DNA of 64,000 nucleotides from positions 1 through 64,000 of the forward strand of contig JAURWS010000039.1 of the NCBI GenBank assembly GCA_030654835.1, read 5' to 3'. The stretch comes from Gammaproteobacteria bacterium (GTDB lineage Bacteria; Pseudomonadota; Gammaproteobacteria; Pseudomonadales; Pseudohongiellaceae). Positions 53,763-63,357 of the stretch are shown in pieces. The translations under genes were made by a program, and so were the position numbers. Position 1 is the stretch's first letter. Each line of letters opens with the position of its first letter. The notes under the pieces were generated by a model, which worked only from the letters and a program-made list of their open reading frames with translations, had not been told where the DNA came from and did not search any database.

Positions 53763-55838
53763 TCAGTGCGCTGCCGCTGAGGCTCGCGGACCGTGCAATG
53801 ACATCGCTGTCAACTTGCTGCCAGTCAGCAGAATGATGTACTGCTCGCCCTTGTGTACGTAGCTCATCATGCCGTAGCGGCTGGAGGCTGACACCGGCAC
53901 TCGCGCCAGTTCACGACCGGTAGTCTTTTCGATTGCGAACAGATGCGGCGTCCCATCACTCACCTCACCGGCGTAGACCAGCATGGACGGTGTCACCATC
54001 ATCGGCGCCATGGCGCCAGTGCCGGTGTTGCCCACATCAATACCAGCCAGGGCCGGGTTGTTCCTGATGCGGTCAGGGGTCTCGCCTACCGGAATCATCC
54101 ATAGATGCTCGCCGGTGTTCAGGTCGATCGCCGTGATGCGGCTGTAAGGCGGCTTCCACAGTGGCAGACCGGTTGGATGACGCGGAGCACCCGCACCCGG
54201 CCCGTTGGCATAGCGAGCCGGAGTCACACCGGTGGTCGTCGTGCCGTTATCGGTCATGTAGCGAAGATCGGCCTCTTCACCCGGCAGCAACTGAATCGCG
54301 CTGCAGGCGCTCTGCGAGGTCACGAACACGATGCCAGTCTCGGGATCTCCTGCGGCCGGACCGGTGATGTTGGAACCACCGCCGCCGCCCGGGCACCAGA
54401 ACGCGCCGCGCTTGCCGAGATCATTGTCACGGTGCAACGGTGGGTTGTAGAGCGGACCAATCTGCCAATCTTCCAGAGCAGCAATCGCCTGCGCACGCAT
54501 CTCCGGCGTGAAGTCGATCAGATCATCTTCGGTCAGACCGTTGAGGTCATACGGAAGCGGCTTGGTCGGGAAAGGCTGTGTCGGGGAAGCAAACTCACCA
54601 GGCACGTGCGATTCAGGCACCGGACGCTCTTCGATCGGCCACAGCGGCTCACCGGTCTCGCGGTTGAAGGCAAACAGAATGGACTGCTTGGTTGCCTGGG
54701 CAACGGCAGGAATTCTCTCGCCATTGATCGTCACATCCAGCAGTACGGGTGCGGTCGGCACGTCGTAGTTCCATATGTCATGGTGGACAAACTGGAAATG
54801 CCAACGCCGTTCACCTGTCTCCACATCCAGCGCAATCAGGCTGGTGCCGAAGAGGTTGTCGCCGGGGCTGAAGCCGCCGTAGTAATCCACTGTGGGCGGG
54901 TTGGTCGGGACATAGACCAGCCCCAACTCTGGATCGGCAGACAGCGGCGCCCAAGGGGAAACGTCACCGGTGTACTGCCAGGCGTCGTTTTCCCAGGTGT
55001 CATGGCCAAATTCGCCAGGACGCGGGATCACATTGAACTTCCACTTGAAGTCGCCAGTCTTGGCATCGAACGCCAGAATGTCACCGGGGATGTTTTCGAT
55101 GCGGGACTGGTTGTAGCCCTGCTCCGCAGAGTTACCCACCACCACCACGCCATTGACCACGATGGGCGGCGAGGAAGATGTGACGTAACCGACTTCCTTG
55201 GGGATGCCGTAATAGGGATCGTAATCGTGGCCCATGTGGGCCAGCAGATCGATCACGCCGGTCTGCGGAAACCCGTCAATGGGAACTGGAGCACCAAAGC
55301 CTGGCAGCGGTGCGCCGGTGTCGGCATCGAGCGCAGTCAGGAAGAAGGCCGGGCTGATGATGTAGACCACGCCCTTGCCATCGACTTCGGCATAGGCGAC
55401 GCCCTTGCCGTAATCCTGACGCATAGAGTATTCCCAGCGGAAGGTGTTCGGTTCACGGTAAGACCACAGCGTCTCACCAGATTCCGGGTCCATCGCGATC
55501 ACATGGCGGCGCGGGCCGGCGACGGTAAACAGTTTGCCATCCACGTAGCTTGGCGTTGAACGACCGGAAGCCGCCGCAAAGCTGGCGCCGTCCCACACCC
55601 AGGCTTCTTTCAGTTCGCTGAAATTCTGAGGAGTCACGTTATTGGCAGGAGTGTAACGAGTGTGGTGTGCGTTTCCGCCCAGATGAGTCCATTCCACAGT
55701 GTCCTGGGCCTGCGCCGGAGTGGTCGCAGCCAGTAGCAACCCCAATGGCAGGGCCTTCATCAGTGACCGGGTCAATGAACGCCAGCGATTGCTCACCGGT
55801 TGCCGGGAATCTCCCGACCTGACATGCTCTCTTATCAT
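53763..55838 (-). CDS. PQQ-dependent dehydrogenase, paralogue 4
   Basis: The ATG at 55838 (GAGGAAAAA upstream) gives 691 residues. Signal, propeller repeats and C-terminus (LTAMSLHGPRASAAAH) follow the family plan. It is closest to paralogue 3 in the first half (PLPGFGAPVPIDGFPQTGVID). It is the first gene of the leftward array; spacing between successive starts is about 2.3-2.4 kb. No PQQ biosynthesis genes lie in the window, so the cofactor must come from elsewhere. Confidence 0.85.
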   Translation of the reverse strand: MIREHVRSGDSRQPVSNRWRSLTRSLMKALPLGLLLAATTPAQAQDTVEWTHLGGNAHHTRYTPANNVTPQNFSELKEAWVWDGASFAAASGRSTPSYVDGKLFTVAGPRRHVIAMDPESGETLWSYREPNTFRWEYSMRQDYGKGVAYAEVDGKGVVYIISPAFFLTALDADTGAPLPGFGAPVPIDGFPQTGVIDLLAHMGHDYDPYYGIPKEVGYVTSSSPPIVVNGVVVVGNSAEQGYNQSRIENIPGDILAFDAKTGDFKWKFNVIPRPGEFGHDTWENDAWQYTGDVSPWAPLSADPELGLVYVPTNPPTVDYYGGFSPGDNLFGTSLIALDVETGERRWHFQFVHHDIWNYDVPTAPVLLDVTINGERIPAVAQATKQSILFAFNRETGEPLWPIEERPVPESHVPGEFASPTQPFPTKPLPYDLNGLTEDDLIDFTPEMRAQAIAALEDWQIGPLYNPPLHRDNDLGKRGAFWCPGGGGGSNITGPAAGDPETGIVFVTSQSACSAIQLLPGEEADLRYMTDNGTTTTGVTPARYANGPGAGAPRHPTGLPLWKPPYSRITAIDLNTGEHLWMIPVGETPDRIRNNPALAGIDVGNTGTGAMAPMMVTPSMLVYAGEVSDGTPHLFAIEKTTGRELARVPVSASSRYGMMSYVHKGEQYIILLTGSKLTAMSLHGPRASAAAH

Positions 55839-55977
55839 TATTTTTTCCTCACTGAGCAAAATTAAACTGCAGACAAACAGCGATCCAGCTTCTGTTGCAA
55901 CCTTGGTCTTCCCCTGCGGCGAAGATTAGCGCAGGGTTCAGGGCAAGTCCAACAAACAATCTGGCTCTGAAGACGGC

Positions 55978-56844
55978 CTAGCCTCGGGTGACAACGCTGC
56001 CCGGTGAGTCAATTGTGAACGAGCAACCCGCGCTCAATTCCTTCATCAACGCCCCCAGTGTTGCCTGCATCTGCTCCCGAAACTGCCAGGGGGCGTTAAT
56101 GATCAGCATGCCTGAACCATGCATCCCGAAGTCCTCTGCCTGCTCCTCCACACTGAGCTCGATACTCAACAGATCGGGCAGGTTTTCGCGGGCAAACGCC
56201 GACTTCAGCCAGGCGCTGCGATCACGCTGACGCGCCAGCAGGGGATACCACACCGCAACGATGCCGACGGGCCAGCGCCGCTGCAGCTTGAGCACGGTAT
56301 TGACCACTTTTTGGTAGTCTTGTTTGTCTTCGTAGGCGGGATCAATCAGCGCCAATCCCCGGCGCGGCTCGGGCGGAGTGATCGCCAGCAGCCCCTCGAA
56401 GGCATCGCGCTGATGAATGCTGACGCGATCATCGGTTCCCAGACCGTGCAGGTGATTGAAGCGCAGCTCTTCCACTTCGGCCGGGTGCAGCTCCAGCAGA
56501 TGCATGTGATCCTCTGCCCGCAAACAGTCGGCGGCCAGCATCGGTGAGCCCGGATACCAGCGCAGCCTGCCATCCTCGTTAAGTGCGCGAACGCGTCCCA
56601 CATACAAACTCAGAAGGGGGTCATCCGAGCGGCTATGCCAGACGCGCGAGATGCCCGAGGCGTGCTCGGTATTCAGGCGGGCCTCGGCGCTATTCAGGTC
56701 GTAGACCCCGGCACCGCTGTGGGAATCAATGTAAGTGAAGGGCTTATCTTTGCTGAGAAGTCTCTGCAACAGCCCCAGCAATACCAGATGTTTGAGCACG
56801 TCGGCGTGATTGCCGGCGTGATACCCGTGACGATAACTGAGCAT
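55978..56844 (-). CDS. rlmJ: 23S rRNA (adenine2030-N6)-methyltransferase
   Basis: The ATG at 56844 with AGGAGAG upstream gives 288 residues starting MLSYRHGYHAGNHADVLKH as RlmJ does. The SAM-binding motif is YIDSHSGAGVYDL, and the catalytic motif IV is DPAYEDK. It methylates A2030 of 23S rRNA. It follows the symporter gene by 12 nt on the same strand and is probably cotranscribed with it. Confidence 0.95.
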   Translation of the reverse strand: MLSYRHGYHAGNHADVLKHLVLLGLLQRLLSKDKPFTYIDSHSGAGVYDLNSAEARLNTEHASGISRVWHSRSDDPLLSLYVGRVRALNEDGRLRWYPGSPMLAADCLRAEDHMHLLELHPAEVEELRFNHLHGLGTDDRVSIHQRDAFEGLLAITPPEPRRGLALIDPAYEDKQDYQKVVNTVLKLQRRWPVGIVAVWYPLLARQRDRSAWLKSAFARENLPDLLSIELSVEEQAEDFGMHGSGMLIINAPWQFREQMQATLGALMKELSAGCSFTIDSPGSVVTRG

Positions 56845-56856
56845 CAAGCTCTCCTG

Positions 56857-58299
56857 TCAGATGGGTCGAGGCTCGGCAATCCCGTGCTTGTTCGCAAAAT
56901 GGGGATTGGGCGATACCAGTGAACCGACAATCATACCGACAAGGCTGGCGAGCAAGCCTATCAATTGCGGCTCGAAGGCGATCCCGGGGATAAATATCTC
57001 CAGGAATAACCAGCTTCCCAGCCCCATAACGATCGACAACGTAGCGCCCAGATTGCTCGCCCGACGCCAGAACAGACCCGCCGTCAGGGGCACGAACACC
57101 CCGGCCAGGGTGATACGGTAGGCATTCTCCACCATGGCATGGATGTCTGAACTGGACAAGATGGCGTTGGCCACGACCAGCAGCGTGAAGACAAACACCG
57201 TCCAGCGCGTGGAGGTCAGCAGCTGCTTGTCAGTCATGTTGGGGCGGAAGTTTTTCAGCACGTTCTCGGTGAAGGTCACCGACGGTGCCAACAGTGTTCC
57301 AGAGGCGGTACTCATGATGACGGAGAGTAGCGCGCCAAAGAACACCGCCTGCAGCCAGAACGGCATATGGGTAATCACAAACGTTGGCAGAACCAGCTGG
57401 GCATCCTCTGCCATCAGGCGCGAAGTCATCTCCGGGTCAACCATGCTCGCACTGTAGGCCAGGAATAAAGGGACCGCCGCGAAGAAAAAGTAAGCAATGC
57501 CGCCGCAAGTGGTTGCCCACACGGCAACCATCTCATTCTTGGAGGTGTTGACGCGCTGGAAGACGTCCTGCTGAGGAATCGAGCCCAGCGCCATGGTGAA
57601 CAGCGCCGCCATCCAGCCCAGGATGTCTACCAGATCCATGGTGGGCAGCCATTCAAACTTGCCCTCGGCGGCGGCCTTCTCGATTACTACCGATATTCCG
57701 CCAGCCATGTCGGCTGCGTTGTTGGTCACCAGCATCAGACCAATCACGATGATGATCATCTGCAGGAAAGTAGTAACCGCCACCGACCACATGCCTCCGA
57801 ACAGGGTATAAACCATCACCACGGCAGCACCAATGATCATGCCTTGCGTCATCGTCACCGTCCCCTCGGATAGCACGTTGAAGACCAGACCCAGCGCCGT
57901 CACCTGAGCCGAAACCCAGCCGAGGTAGGAGAGCACGATACAAGAGGAGAGGATCAGCTCGGTTTTCTTGTTGTAGCGGATATGAAAGAAGTCACCAAGG
58001 GTGATCAGTCTGAGTCGATAAAGTGGCAACGCGAAGATCAGTCCGAACAGGACCAGACACAATGCCGCGCCCAATGGATCCGAGGTCAGCCCCCTGAAAC
58101 CTTCGTCGAGGAAGGTCGCGGATATTCCCAGCACAGTCTCGGCACCGAACCAGGTGGCAAACACCATGGCCATCACCATCGGCATGGGCAGACTGCGGCC
58201 CGCAGTGATGTAGTCGCTGGCCGAATGCACGCGGCGAGAGGCGACCAGACCAATGGCAATGGAGATAACGAGGTATGCAACAACGAGTGCCAGCAGCAT
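56857..58299 (-). CDS. Sodium/solute symporter (SSS family)
   Basis: The 480-residue protein has about 13 hydrophobic helices. SSS-family features include ASDYITAGRSLPMPMVMAMVFATWFGAETVLG near the N-terminus, PLYRLRLITLGDFFHIRYNK, and FGALLSVIMSTASGTLLAPS in helix 8, where Na+ ligands lie. It imports an unidentified solute with sodium. No catabolic gene beside it indicates the substrate; the next gene is rlmJ. Confidence 0.88.
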   Translation of the reverse strand: MLLALVVAYLVISIAIGLVASRRVHSASDYITAGRSLPMPMVMAMVFATWFGAETVLGISATFLDEGFRGLTSDPLGAALCLVLFGLIFALPLYRLRLITLGDFFHIRYNKKTELILSSCIVLSYLGWVSAQVTALGLVFNVLSEGTVTMTQGMIIGAAVVMVYTLFGGMWSVAVTTFLQMIIIVIGLMLVTNNAADMAGGISVVIEKAAAEGKFEWLPTMDLVDILGWMAALFTMALGSIPQQDVFQRVNTSKNEMVAVWATTCGGIAYFFFAAVPLFLAYSASMVDPEMTSRLMAEDAQLVLPTFVITHMPFWLQAVFFGALLSVIMSTASGTLLAPSVTFTENVLKNFRPNMTDKQLLTSTRWTVFVFTLLVVANAILSSSDIHAMVENAYRITLAGVFVPLTAGLFWRRASNLGATLSIVMGLGSWLFLEIFIPGIAFEPQLIGLLASLVGMIVGSLVSPNPHFANKHGIAEPRPI

Positions 58300-58619
58300 A
58301 ATTTATCCCTGAAGTAATTGATGTTGAATCCGACACACACGTCCGCGAGCCCGCGCAAGACCTGTTCCAGCCTCCCCGCTTTACGGCTCAGGGGCGCATA
58401 ATATAGAAATTTTTCCCATAAAAAAAAGTATTTTTTCCCACCCCTGACAGCATCGTCAGCGACGCCACAACTACTTGATAGCAATGGGAAATCAAAACAA
58501 TTGGCGACGCCTGACAGCAATTCAAACATTAATGCCCTGCTGCGGTGCTCTGAGGGGCATTCTGTGCTAGTGTACGAACACCGCGCGGGTCACTCCCGAA
58601 TCAATCTCCAGAGCATTTT
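58300..58619. other. AT-rich divergent intergenic region
   Basis: These 320 nt lie between the leftward symporter and the rightward methyltransferase and must contain both promoters. The part 58400-58440 is strongly AT-rich and holds two direct copies of TTTTTCCCA about 23 nt apart. I see no gene or known motif. Confidence 0.4.
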
Positions 58620-59186
58620 GTGGCCATCAATTTCTACAGAAAAATCAGACGCAATATCAGTGAAGATGGCCTGATCGTCAGCAGCTCCGGATTTCTCGTC
58701 AACACGATGGTCGGCAAGATCGACTTCTCACGACCTTTGAAAATTCTTGAAATCGGCAGTGGCAAGGGGCCGTTCACCCGGGAAATCATCCGCAGAATGT
58801 CGACTGATTCAACTCTGGTTGTCTGCGAGATCAAGAGCGAGTACAACCCCTGGATCGAACGGCTGATGGAGGAGCATCCTCACAAACAGGTCAGGCTCCA
58901 TAACGGCTGTGTCACCGGCCTTCTGACCGCGCCCGAACTCTACGACGTCATCGTGTCATCATTGCCACTGAAAAACTTCACGAAAATGAACGACCAGAAT
59001 GCTTTCCTCTACCGCTTGATCGAGGGTTTCAAGTTTGCTCTCAACAACGGTGGCATTTATCTGCAATATCAGTACTTCAAGAGCAACAAGGCCGATATCG
59101 AGGCCGTGTTCGGGAAAGAGATGGACGAAATCGATTTCGTGCCACTGAACATCCTGCCCGCATTCGTTTACAGCATGACCAAGTGA
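58620..59186 (+). CDS. Class I SAM methyltransferase, phospholipid N-methyltransferase-like
   Basis: The GTG at 58620 gives 188 residues. SAM motif I is ILEIGSGKGPFTREII (about 42-57). The segment VSSSGFLVNTMVGKIDFS before it and IVSSLPLKNF after it match the PmtA/rRNA-dimethylase-like group that methylates phosphatidylethanolamine. The ribosome binding site is weak. It is followed 10-16 nt later by a VTT membrane protein, supporting a lipid role. Exact substrate uncertain; an rRNA target is not excluded. Confidence 0.7.
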   Translation: MAINFYRKIRRNISEDGLIVSSSGFLVNTMVGKIDFSRPLKILEIGSGKGPFTREIIRRMSTDSTLVVCEIKSEYNPWIERLMEEHPHKQVRLHNGCVTGLLTAPELYDVIVSSLPLKNFTKMNDQNAFLYRLIEGFKFALNNGGIYLQYQYFKSNKADIEAVFGKEMDEIDFVPLNILPAFVYSMTK

Positions 59187-59202
59187 TAGCGAAGCTTTGA
59201 CC

Positions 59203-59793
59203 GTGAAAAAAGCAACTTCTGGAACCGGAAAATCGATTGGTCTCTATCTTTGGCTCGCCCTGATTGTCAGCTGCCTTTCTCTTTATGTCCTGCGACCGGA
59301 CCTTTTCGCGCCAGAGCGAGCTCAGCACTTCTTTTCCGACAATCTCATCAGCGGCCTGATGATTTTCTTCGTGATTGCGACTCTGCGCGGATTCACGCTG
59401 ATCCCACTGACGCCGTTCGTGCTGGCCGGCATTCTGGTATTTCCTCCACTGCCCCTGTTTCTGGTCAATCAGGCTGCCGTGTATTCGTCCACTGCCATCC
59501 TCTACTACATGACGCGCGTGATGAAGTTTGATCACTTTTTTTACGATAAATACCCGGCACAGGTCGAGAAGCTGATCCTGTTGTTGAACAAGCGCGAGCT
59601 GCCCGTCATCACCCTGTGGGGGTTCGCACCTTTCACCCCGACGGACATGATTGTCTGCATCTGCAGCGTGCTGCGCGTCAGCATCTGGAAGACGCTGCTA
59701 GGAGTGTCAATCGGCGAGGGCGTGATTTGCGCCATCTATATTTTCGGTGGTTCAGTCAGCCTGACCGCACTCATGAACTTTCTCCAACCCTGA
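59203..59793 (+). CDS. VTT/DedA-like membrane protein
   Basis: GTG at 59203 is preferred; a TTG two codons upstream is equally possible. The roughly 196-residue product has five or six hydrophobic segments. It carries the VTT-domain pattern LRGFTLIPLTPFVLAGILVFPPLPLFLVNQ and GFAPFTPTDMIVCI. Members of the TVP38/TMEM64/DedA group are lipid scramblase or undecaprenyl-phosphate flippase candidates. Probably cotranscribed with the upstream methyltransferase. Confidence 0.78.
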   Translation: MKKATSGTGKSIGLYLWLALIVSCLSLYVLRPDLFAPERAQHFFSDNLISGLMIFFVIATLRGFTLIPLTPFVLAGILVFPPLPLFLVNQAAVYSSTAILYYMTRVMKFDHFFYDKYPAQVEKLILLLNKRELPVITLWGFAPFTPTDMIVCICSVLRVSIWKTLLGVSIGEGVICAIYIFGGSVSLTALMNFLQP

Positions 59794-59831
59794 CGCCGGA
59801 TGCACCTCGGGCAGACCACAGGTAGACCAAC

Positions 59832-62078
59832 ATGACTACAACCAAGCCCTCAGCGCCGGACACCCGCCAGCACGCTCTCTTCATCACCTGCTCCAAAGGG
59901 CTCGAATCCTTGCTTGAGCAGGAGTTGCTGGGCTGCGGCGCCGACAAGGTCCGGCAGAGCGTGGCGGGCGTGTATTGTTTTGCGACACTGGCAACGGCCT
60001 ATCGCGTCATCATCTTCTCGCGCCTGTGCAACCGCGTCATTCTGCTGGTGGCCGAAGGGCCAGTGCTCACGGCCGAAGACCTGTATGCCAGTGCCGCCAC
60101 CGTGGACTGGAGCGATCATCTCCTGCCCGGGCAGACACTCGCGGTCAGCGCCGCCGGCGGCACCGAACACCTGATCCATACCCAGTTCATCGCGCAGAAA
60201 ATCAAGGACGCCATTGTCGACCAGTTCCGCAGCAAAGGCCTGGCGCGACCCGATGTGTCCCGCGACGCGCCAGACCTGCTGATTCACGCCGTGATTAAAA
60301 AGGATCGCCTGAGCCTGGGCATCGACCTGGCCGGGGCCAGCCTGCATCGCCGCCATTACCGCACCGAACAAGGCGAGGCACCGCTCAAGGAAACCCTGGC
60401 GGCCGCCCTGCTGATGCGCGCTGGCTGGCCACAAAAGGATCTCGCTGACACTCTGTCGCCTCACCCCCTGTTATGGGACCCGATGTGCGGCTCGGGAACA
60501 CTGCTGATCGAAGGGGTGTTGATGGCGCTGGACATAGCGCCGGGGTTGGTACGGGGCAGTTCGCTCACTCCCTGGCCACATCACGACCAGCAGGCGATGG
60601 CCGCCGTGGTGGCAGAGGCACAGGCGCGCAAAGAAGCCGGAGCCAATTGGCAAGGCCGCGCCTTTGGCAGCGATATCGACCCACGCTCCATCGGCTTCGC
60701 GCGCCGCAACGCTGAGCGTGCCGGTGTCGCCGCTTATATTGAATTTGTGGAATGCCCCATCACCGAGGCCGTGCCACCGACTGCGCCAACGCTGGTAATC
60801 TGCAACCCTCCCTATGCCGAACGGCTGGGCGAACAGACCGAGGTCGAGCTGCTTTACGGCGAACTCGGCGCCCTGCTGCGCCGTCACGCCATGGGCGCCA
60901 AGGCTGCGGTCTTCACCGCCAAACCCGAATGGGGCAAGTTGCTGGGCATCCACAGTCACAAGCAATATGCGTTGTTCAATGGTGCACTGCCGGCCAAGTT
61001 GTTGCTGATGAATGTCACACCCGAAGCAATCTACCAGAAGCATGCGGCACCAACACAGCCACCTGTCGACCAGGATTCCACTGCCAGCATGACGCCAGAA
61101 AGACCGCCTGTTCCGGCACCGATGCCCCTGGACAACGGCGCCCAGATGTTTGCGAACCGCCTGCGCAAGAACCTCAAGAACCTTGGCCGCTGGGCGCAGC
61201 AGCGCGGCTACGAGTGCTACCGGCTCTATGATGCCGACATGCCCGAATATGCCTTCGCCATCGATTGTTACGGCGAGCATATTCACATGCAGGAGTACAA
61301 GGCGCCTCTTTCCATCAGCGAGGAAGATGCAGCGCTGCGTCGGCGGCAGGCCTATCAGGCACTGTGTCAGGTCATGGAGCAGACACCGCAGATTCCGGCG
61401 CGCAATGTCACGCTGAAAGTGCGCGAACGGCAGCGTGGCAACGAGCAATACCAGCCGCTGCAAAAGAGCGGTGAGGATTTCGTGGTGACGGAAGGCAATG
61501 CGAAATTCATCATCAACCTGGAGCGCTATCTGGACACCGGGCTGTTTCTGGACCATCGCCCCATTCGTCTGTGGATCGGCGAACACGCACAGCACAGCCG
61601 CTTCCTGAACCTGTTCTGCTACACCGCCACGGCGACAATCCACGCGGCACTGGGAGGAGCTCATTCGTCCACCAGTGTGGATATGTCGCGCACCTATATG
61701 AACTGGGCGGCGCGCAACTTCGAACTGAATGGCATCGATCCGCGCGCCCATACACTGGTGCAGATGGACTGCCTGAAGTTTCTGCAACAGTGCCGGGAAC
61801 AGTTTGACCTGATATTCCTGGACCCACCGACTTTCTCCAACTCCAAGAGCACCGAGAACGTGCTGGATATCCAGCGCGATCACCCGCTGTTGATTGAACT
61901 GTGCATGAATCTGCTGGCGCCGGACGGACTGCTGATTTTTTCGAACAACAACAGGCGCTTCAAACTCGACGAAGAACTGGGCACCCGCTATCAGATCGAA
62001 GACTGCTCAGAAGCCAGCATCGACAAGGATTTCGAACGCAACCAGAAGATTCACCGCACCTGGTTCATTCGGCACTGA
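59832..62078 (+). CDS. rlmKL: Bifunctional 23S rRNA methyltransferase RlmKL
   Basis: The 748-residue protein fuses two enzymes. The N-terminal half has a THUMP domain (about 50-160) and the RlmL methyltransferase (DPMCGSGTLLIEG, catalytic NPPYAER) for m2G2445. The C-terminal half is RlmK (LNLFCYTATATIHAALGGA, catalytic LDPPTFSNS) for m7G2069. A variable linker at about 410-430 joins them. The fusion is normal in gammaproteobacteria. It lies 38 nt after the VTT gene. Confidence 0.95.
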   Translation: MTTTKPSAPDTRQHALFITCSKGLESLLEQELLGCGADKVRQSVAGVYCFATLATAYRVIIFSRLCNRVILLVAEGPVLTAEDLYASAATVDWSDHLLPGQTLAVSAAGGTEHLIHTQFIAQKIKDAIVDQFRSKGLARPDVSRDAPDLLIHAVIKKDRLSLGIDLAGASLHRRHYRTEQGEAPLKETLAAALLMRAGWPQKDLADTLSPHPLLWDPMCGSGTLLIEGVLMALDIAPGLVRGSSLTPWPHHDQQAMAAVVAEAQARKEAGANWQGRAFGSDIDPRSIGFARRNAERAGVAAYIEFVECPITEAVPPTAPTLVICNPPYAERLGEQTEVELLYGELGALLRRHAMGAKAAVFTAKPEWGKLLGIHSHKQYALFNGALPAKLLLMNVTPEAIYQKHAAPTQPPVDQDSTASMTPERPPVPAPMPLDNGAQMFANRLRKNLKNLGRWAQQRGYECYRLYDADMPEYAFAIDCYGEHIHMQEYKAPLSISEEDAALRRRQAYQALCQVMEQTPQIPARNVTLKVRERQRGNEQYQPLQKSGEDFVVTEGNAKFIINLERYLDTGLFLDHRPIRLWIGEHAQHSRFLNLFCYTATATIHAALGGAHSSTSVDMSRTYMNWAARNFELNGIDPRAHTLVQMDCLKFLQQCREQFDLIFLDPPTFSNSKSTENVLDIQRDHPLLIELCMNLLAPDGLLIFSNNNRRFKLDEELGTRYQIEDCSEASIDKDFERNQKIHRTWFIRH

Positions 62079-62234
62079 CCGTCGGACTGCGCTTGTCTGG
62101 CGAATTGCACAACAAGAGGATTGCTTCGCAGACACAGGCTGTTTACTCTTGGACCCCTGCGCCCGAAACCGCAGAAGACGCTCCACGCGGGGCACTCGAA
62201 AACAACAATAAATGAAAGCACGAGGGACAACCCG

Positions 62235-62945
62235 ATGCGCATTCTCAATCTGTCAGTGCAAGGCAGCTCAGCCTTGTTATCGCTTCTCCTCCTGGCCTTG
62301 ACCGGTCCAATGGGCATCAGCAACAGCGTCAGCGCCGCTGAAGTTGGAGATCCTACCCGCATCGTCAACATCCTGCAGGAGCCGCGCCACCGCCTCATGC
62401 ATCAGGACGGCGACATCAGAGTCCTGGACGTCCAGATCAACCCGGGCGACATGACTCTGCAACACACACACAACGCTGCCATCATGTACGCTTTCATCAG
62501 CTCGGGTGAAGGCCCGTCCGGCGGCCGTGTCACGAGCAACACCGACTATGTGACCGAGAACTTCACGCACCAGGTCAGCAACGAAGGACCAGGTCTGTTC
62601 CGTATCATCGCCCTGACCAACTATGGCCCGCCCATGGCAGAACTGACCTCCGACCGCCCAACCGGAATCGAGGGTGAACCCCAGCTCGAAAACCTCTGGT
62701 TCCGCTCCTACCGCATCACGCTGGCCCCGGGCGAGAGCACTGCTATGCAGATGCATCACAACCCGAGCATCGTCGTGCAGGTCACCGATGGCATGACCCA
62801 TGTCACCCGCGAAGACGGCATCACCGCAGAACTGACAGCCATGGGCGGCTGGGCCTGGCGCAACGCGCACAGCACCTATCAAGTCCGCAACATCGGAACT
62901 ACGCCTGTCGAATTCGTCATCCAAGAAGCCCGTCGTGCCATGTAG
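62235..62945 (+). CDS. Exported double-cupin protein
   Basis: ATG 62235 with GAGGGA 8 nt upstream gives 236 residues beginning with a signal peptide ending SVSA-AE. Two cupin-like halves are visible: LQHTHNAAIMYAFISSGEG, and later STAMQMHHNPSIVVQVTDGMTHV. Each has a histidine group able to bind a metal. The enzyme or sensor role is unknown. A second, cytoplasmic cupin follows 26 nt later, probably in the same operon. Confidence 0.7.
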   Translation: MRILNLSVQGSSALLSLLLLALTGPMGISNSVSAAEVGDPTRIVNILQEPRHRLMHQDGDIRVLDVQINPGDMTLQHTHNAAIMYAFISSGEGPSGGRVTSNTDYVTENFTHQVSNEGPGLFRIIALTNYGPPMAELTSDRPTGIEGEPQLENLWFRSYRITLAPGESTAMQMHHNPSIVVQVTDGMTHVTREDGITAELTAMGGWAWRNAHSTYQVRNIGTTPVEFVIQEARRAM

Positions 62946-62971
62946 TCACAGGGGCAGTTGAGGAAGAAAGC

Positions 62972-63355
62972 ATGCAGACGTTTACCAAAGTGGTGTTGTA
63001 CACCGGCCCGGATGGCCGCGCTCAGTTTCGTACGGAAGAGATTCCCTTGACTGAGGGCACTCCACAGTCAAGATTGTCACGAGAGTTTGCCGCACAGGGA
63101 CTGGTGCTCAGAGAAAGCCCGGTGGGCTTCAGAAGCGCAATGCATTGCACGGGCTCGCCTAACTGGCTGTTCGTGCTGAAAGGGCAGATGGAGATCGGGC
63201 TGGCCGATGGGACCTCTCGAATTTTCAAAGCGGGGGAGCATTTTTACTCTGCTGACCTGCTGCCCCACGGCGCGGTGTTCAATCCGGCCATTCATGGCCA
63301 CTGGAGCCGCCAGTTGGGCGACGACCCGCTGGTGACCCTGTTCGTGAAAGACTGA
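62972..63355 (+). CDS. Small single-domain cupin
   Basis: The 127-residue protein has no signal peptide. A cupin motif runs from SAMHCTGSPNWLFVLKGQMEIGL to FKAGEHFYSADLLPHGA, but the first motif lacks the usual HxH pair, so metal binding may be altered. GAGGAAG precedes the ATG. It forms a pair with the exported cupin upstream; a REP palindrome begins 2 nt after its stop. Confidence 0.7.
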   Translation: MQTFTKVVLYTGPDGRAQFRTEEIPLTEGTPQSRLSREFAAQGLVLRESPVGFRSAMHCTGSPNWLFVLKGQMEIGLADGTSRIFKAGEHFYSADLLPHGAVFNPAIHGHWSRQLGDDPLVTLFVKD

Positions 63356-63357
63356 CC

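Noticed and set aside
46704-55838. Quinohemoprotein alcohol dehydrogenases
   Set aside because: None of the four copies has a CxxCH heme c motif, so they are heme-free quinoproteins.
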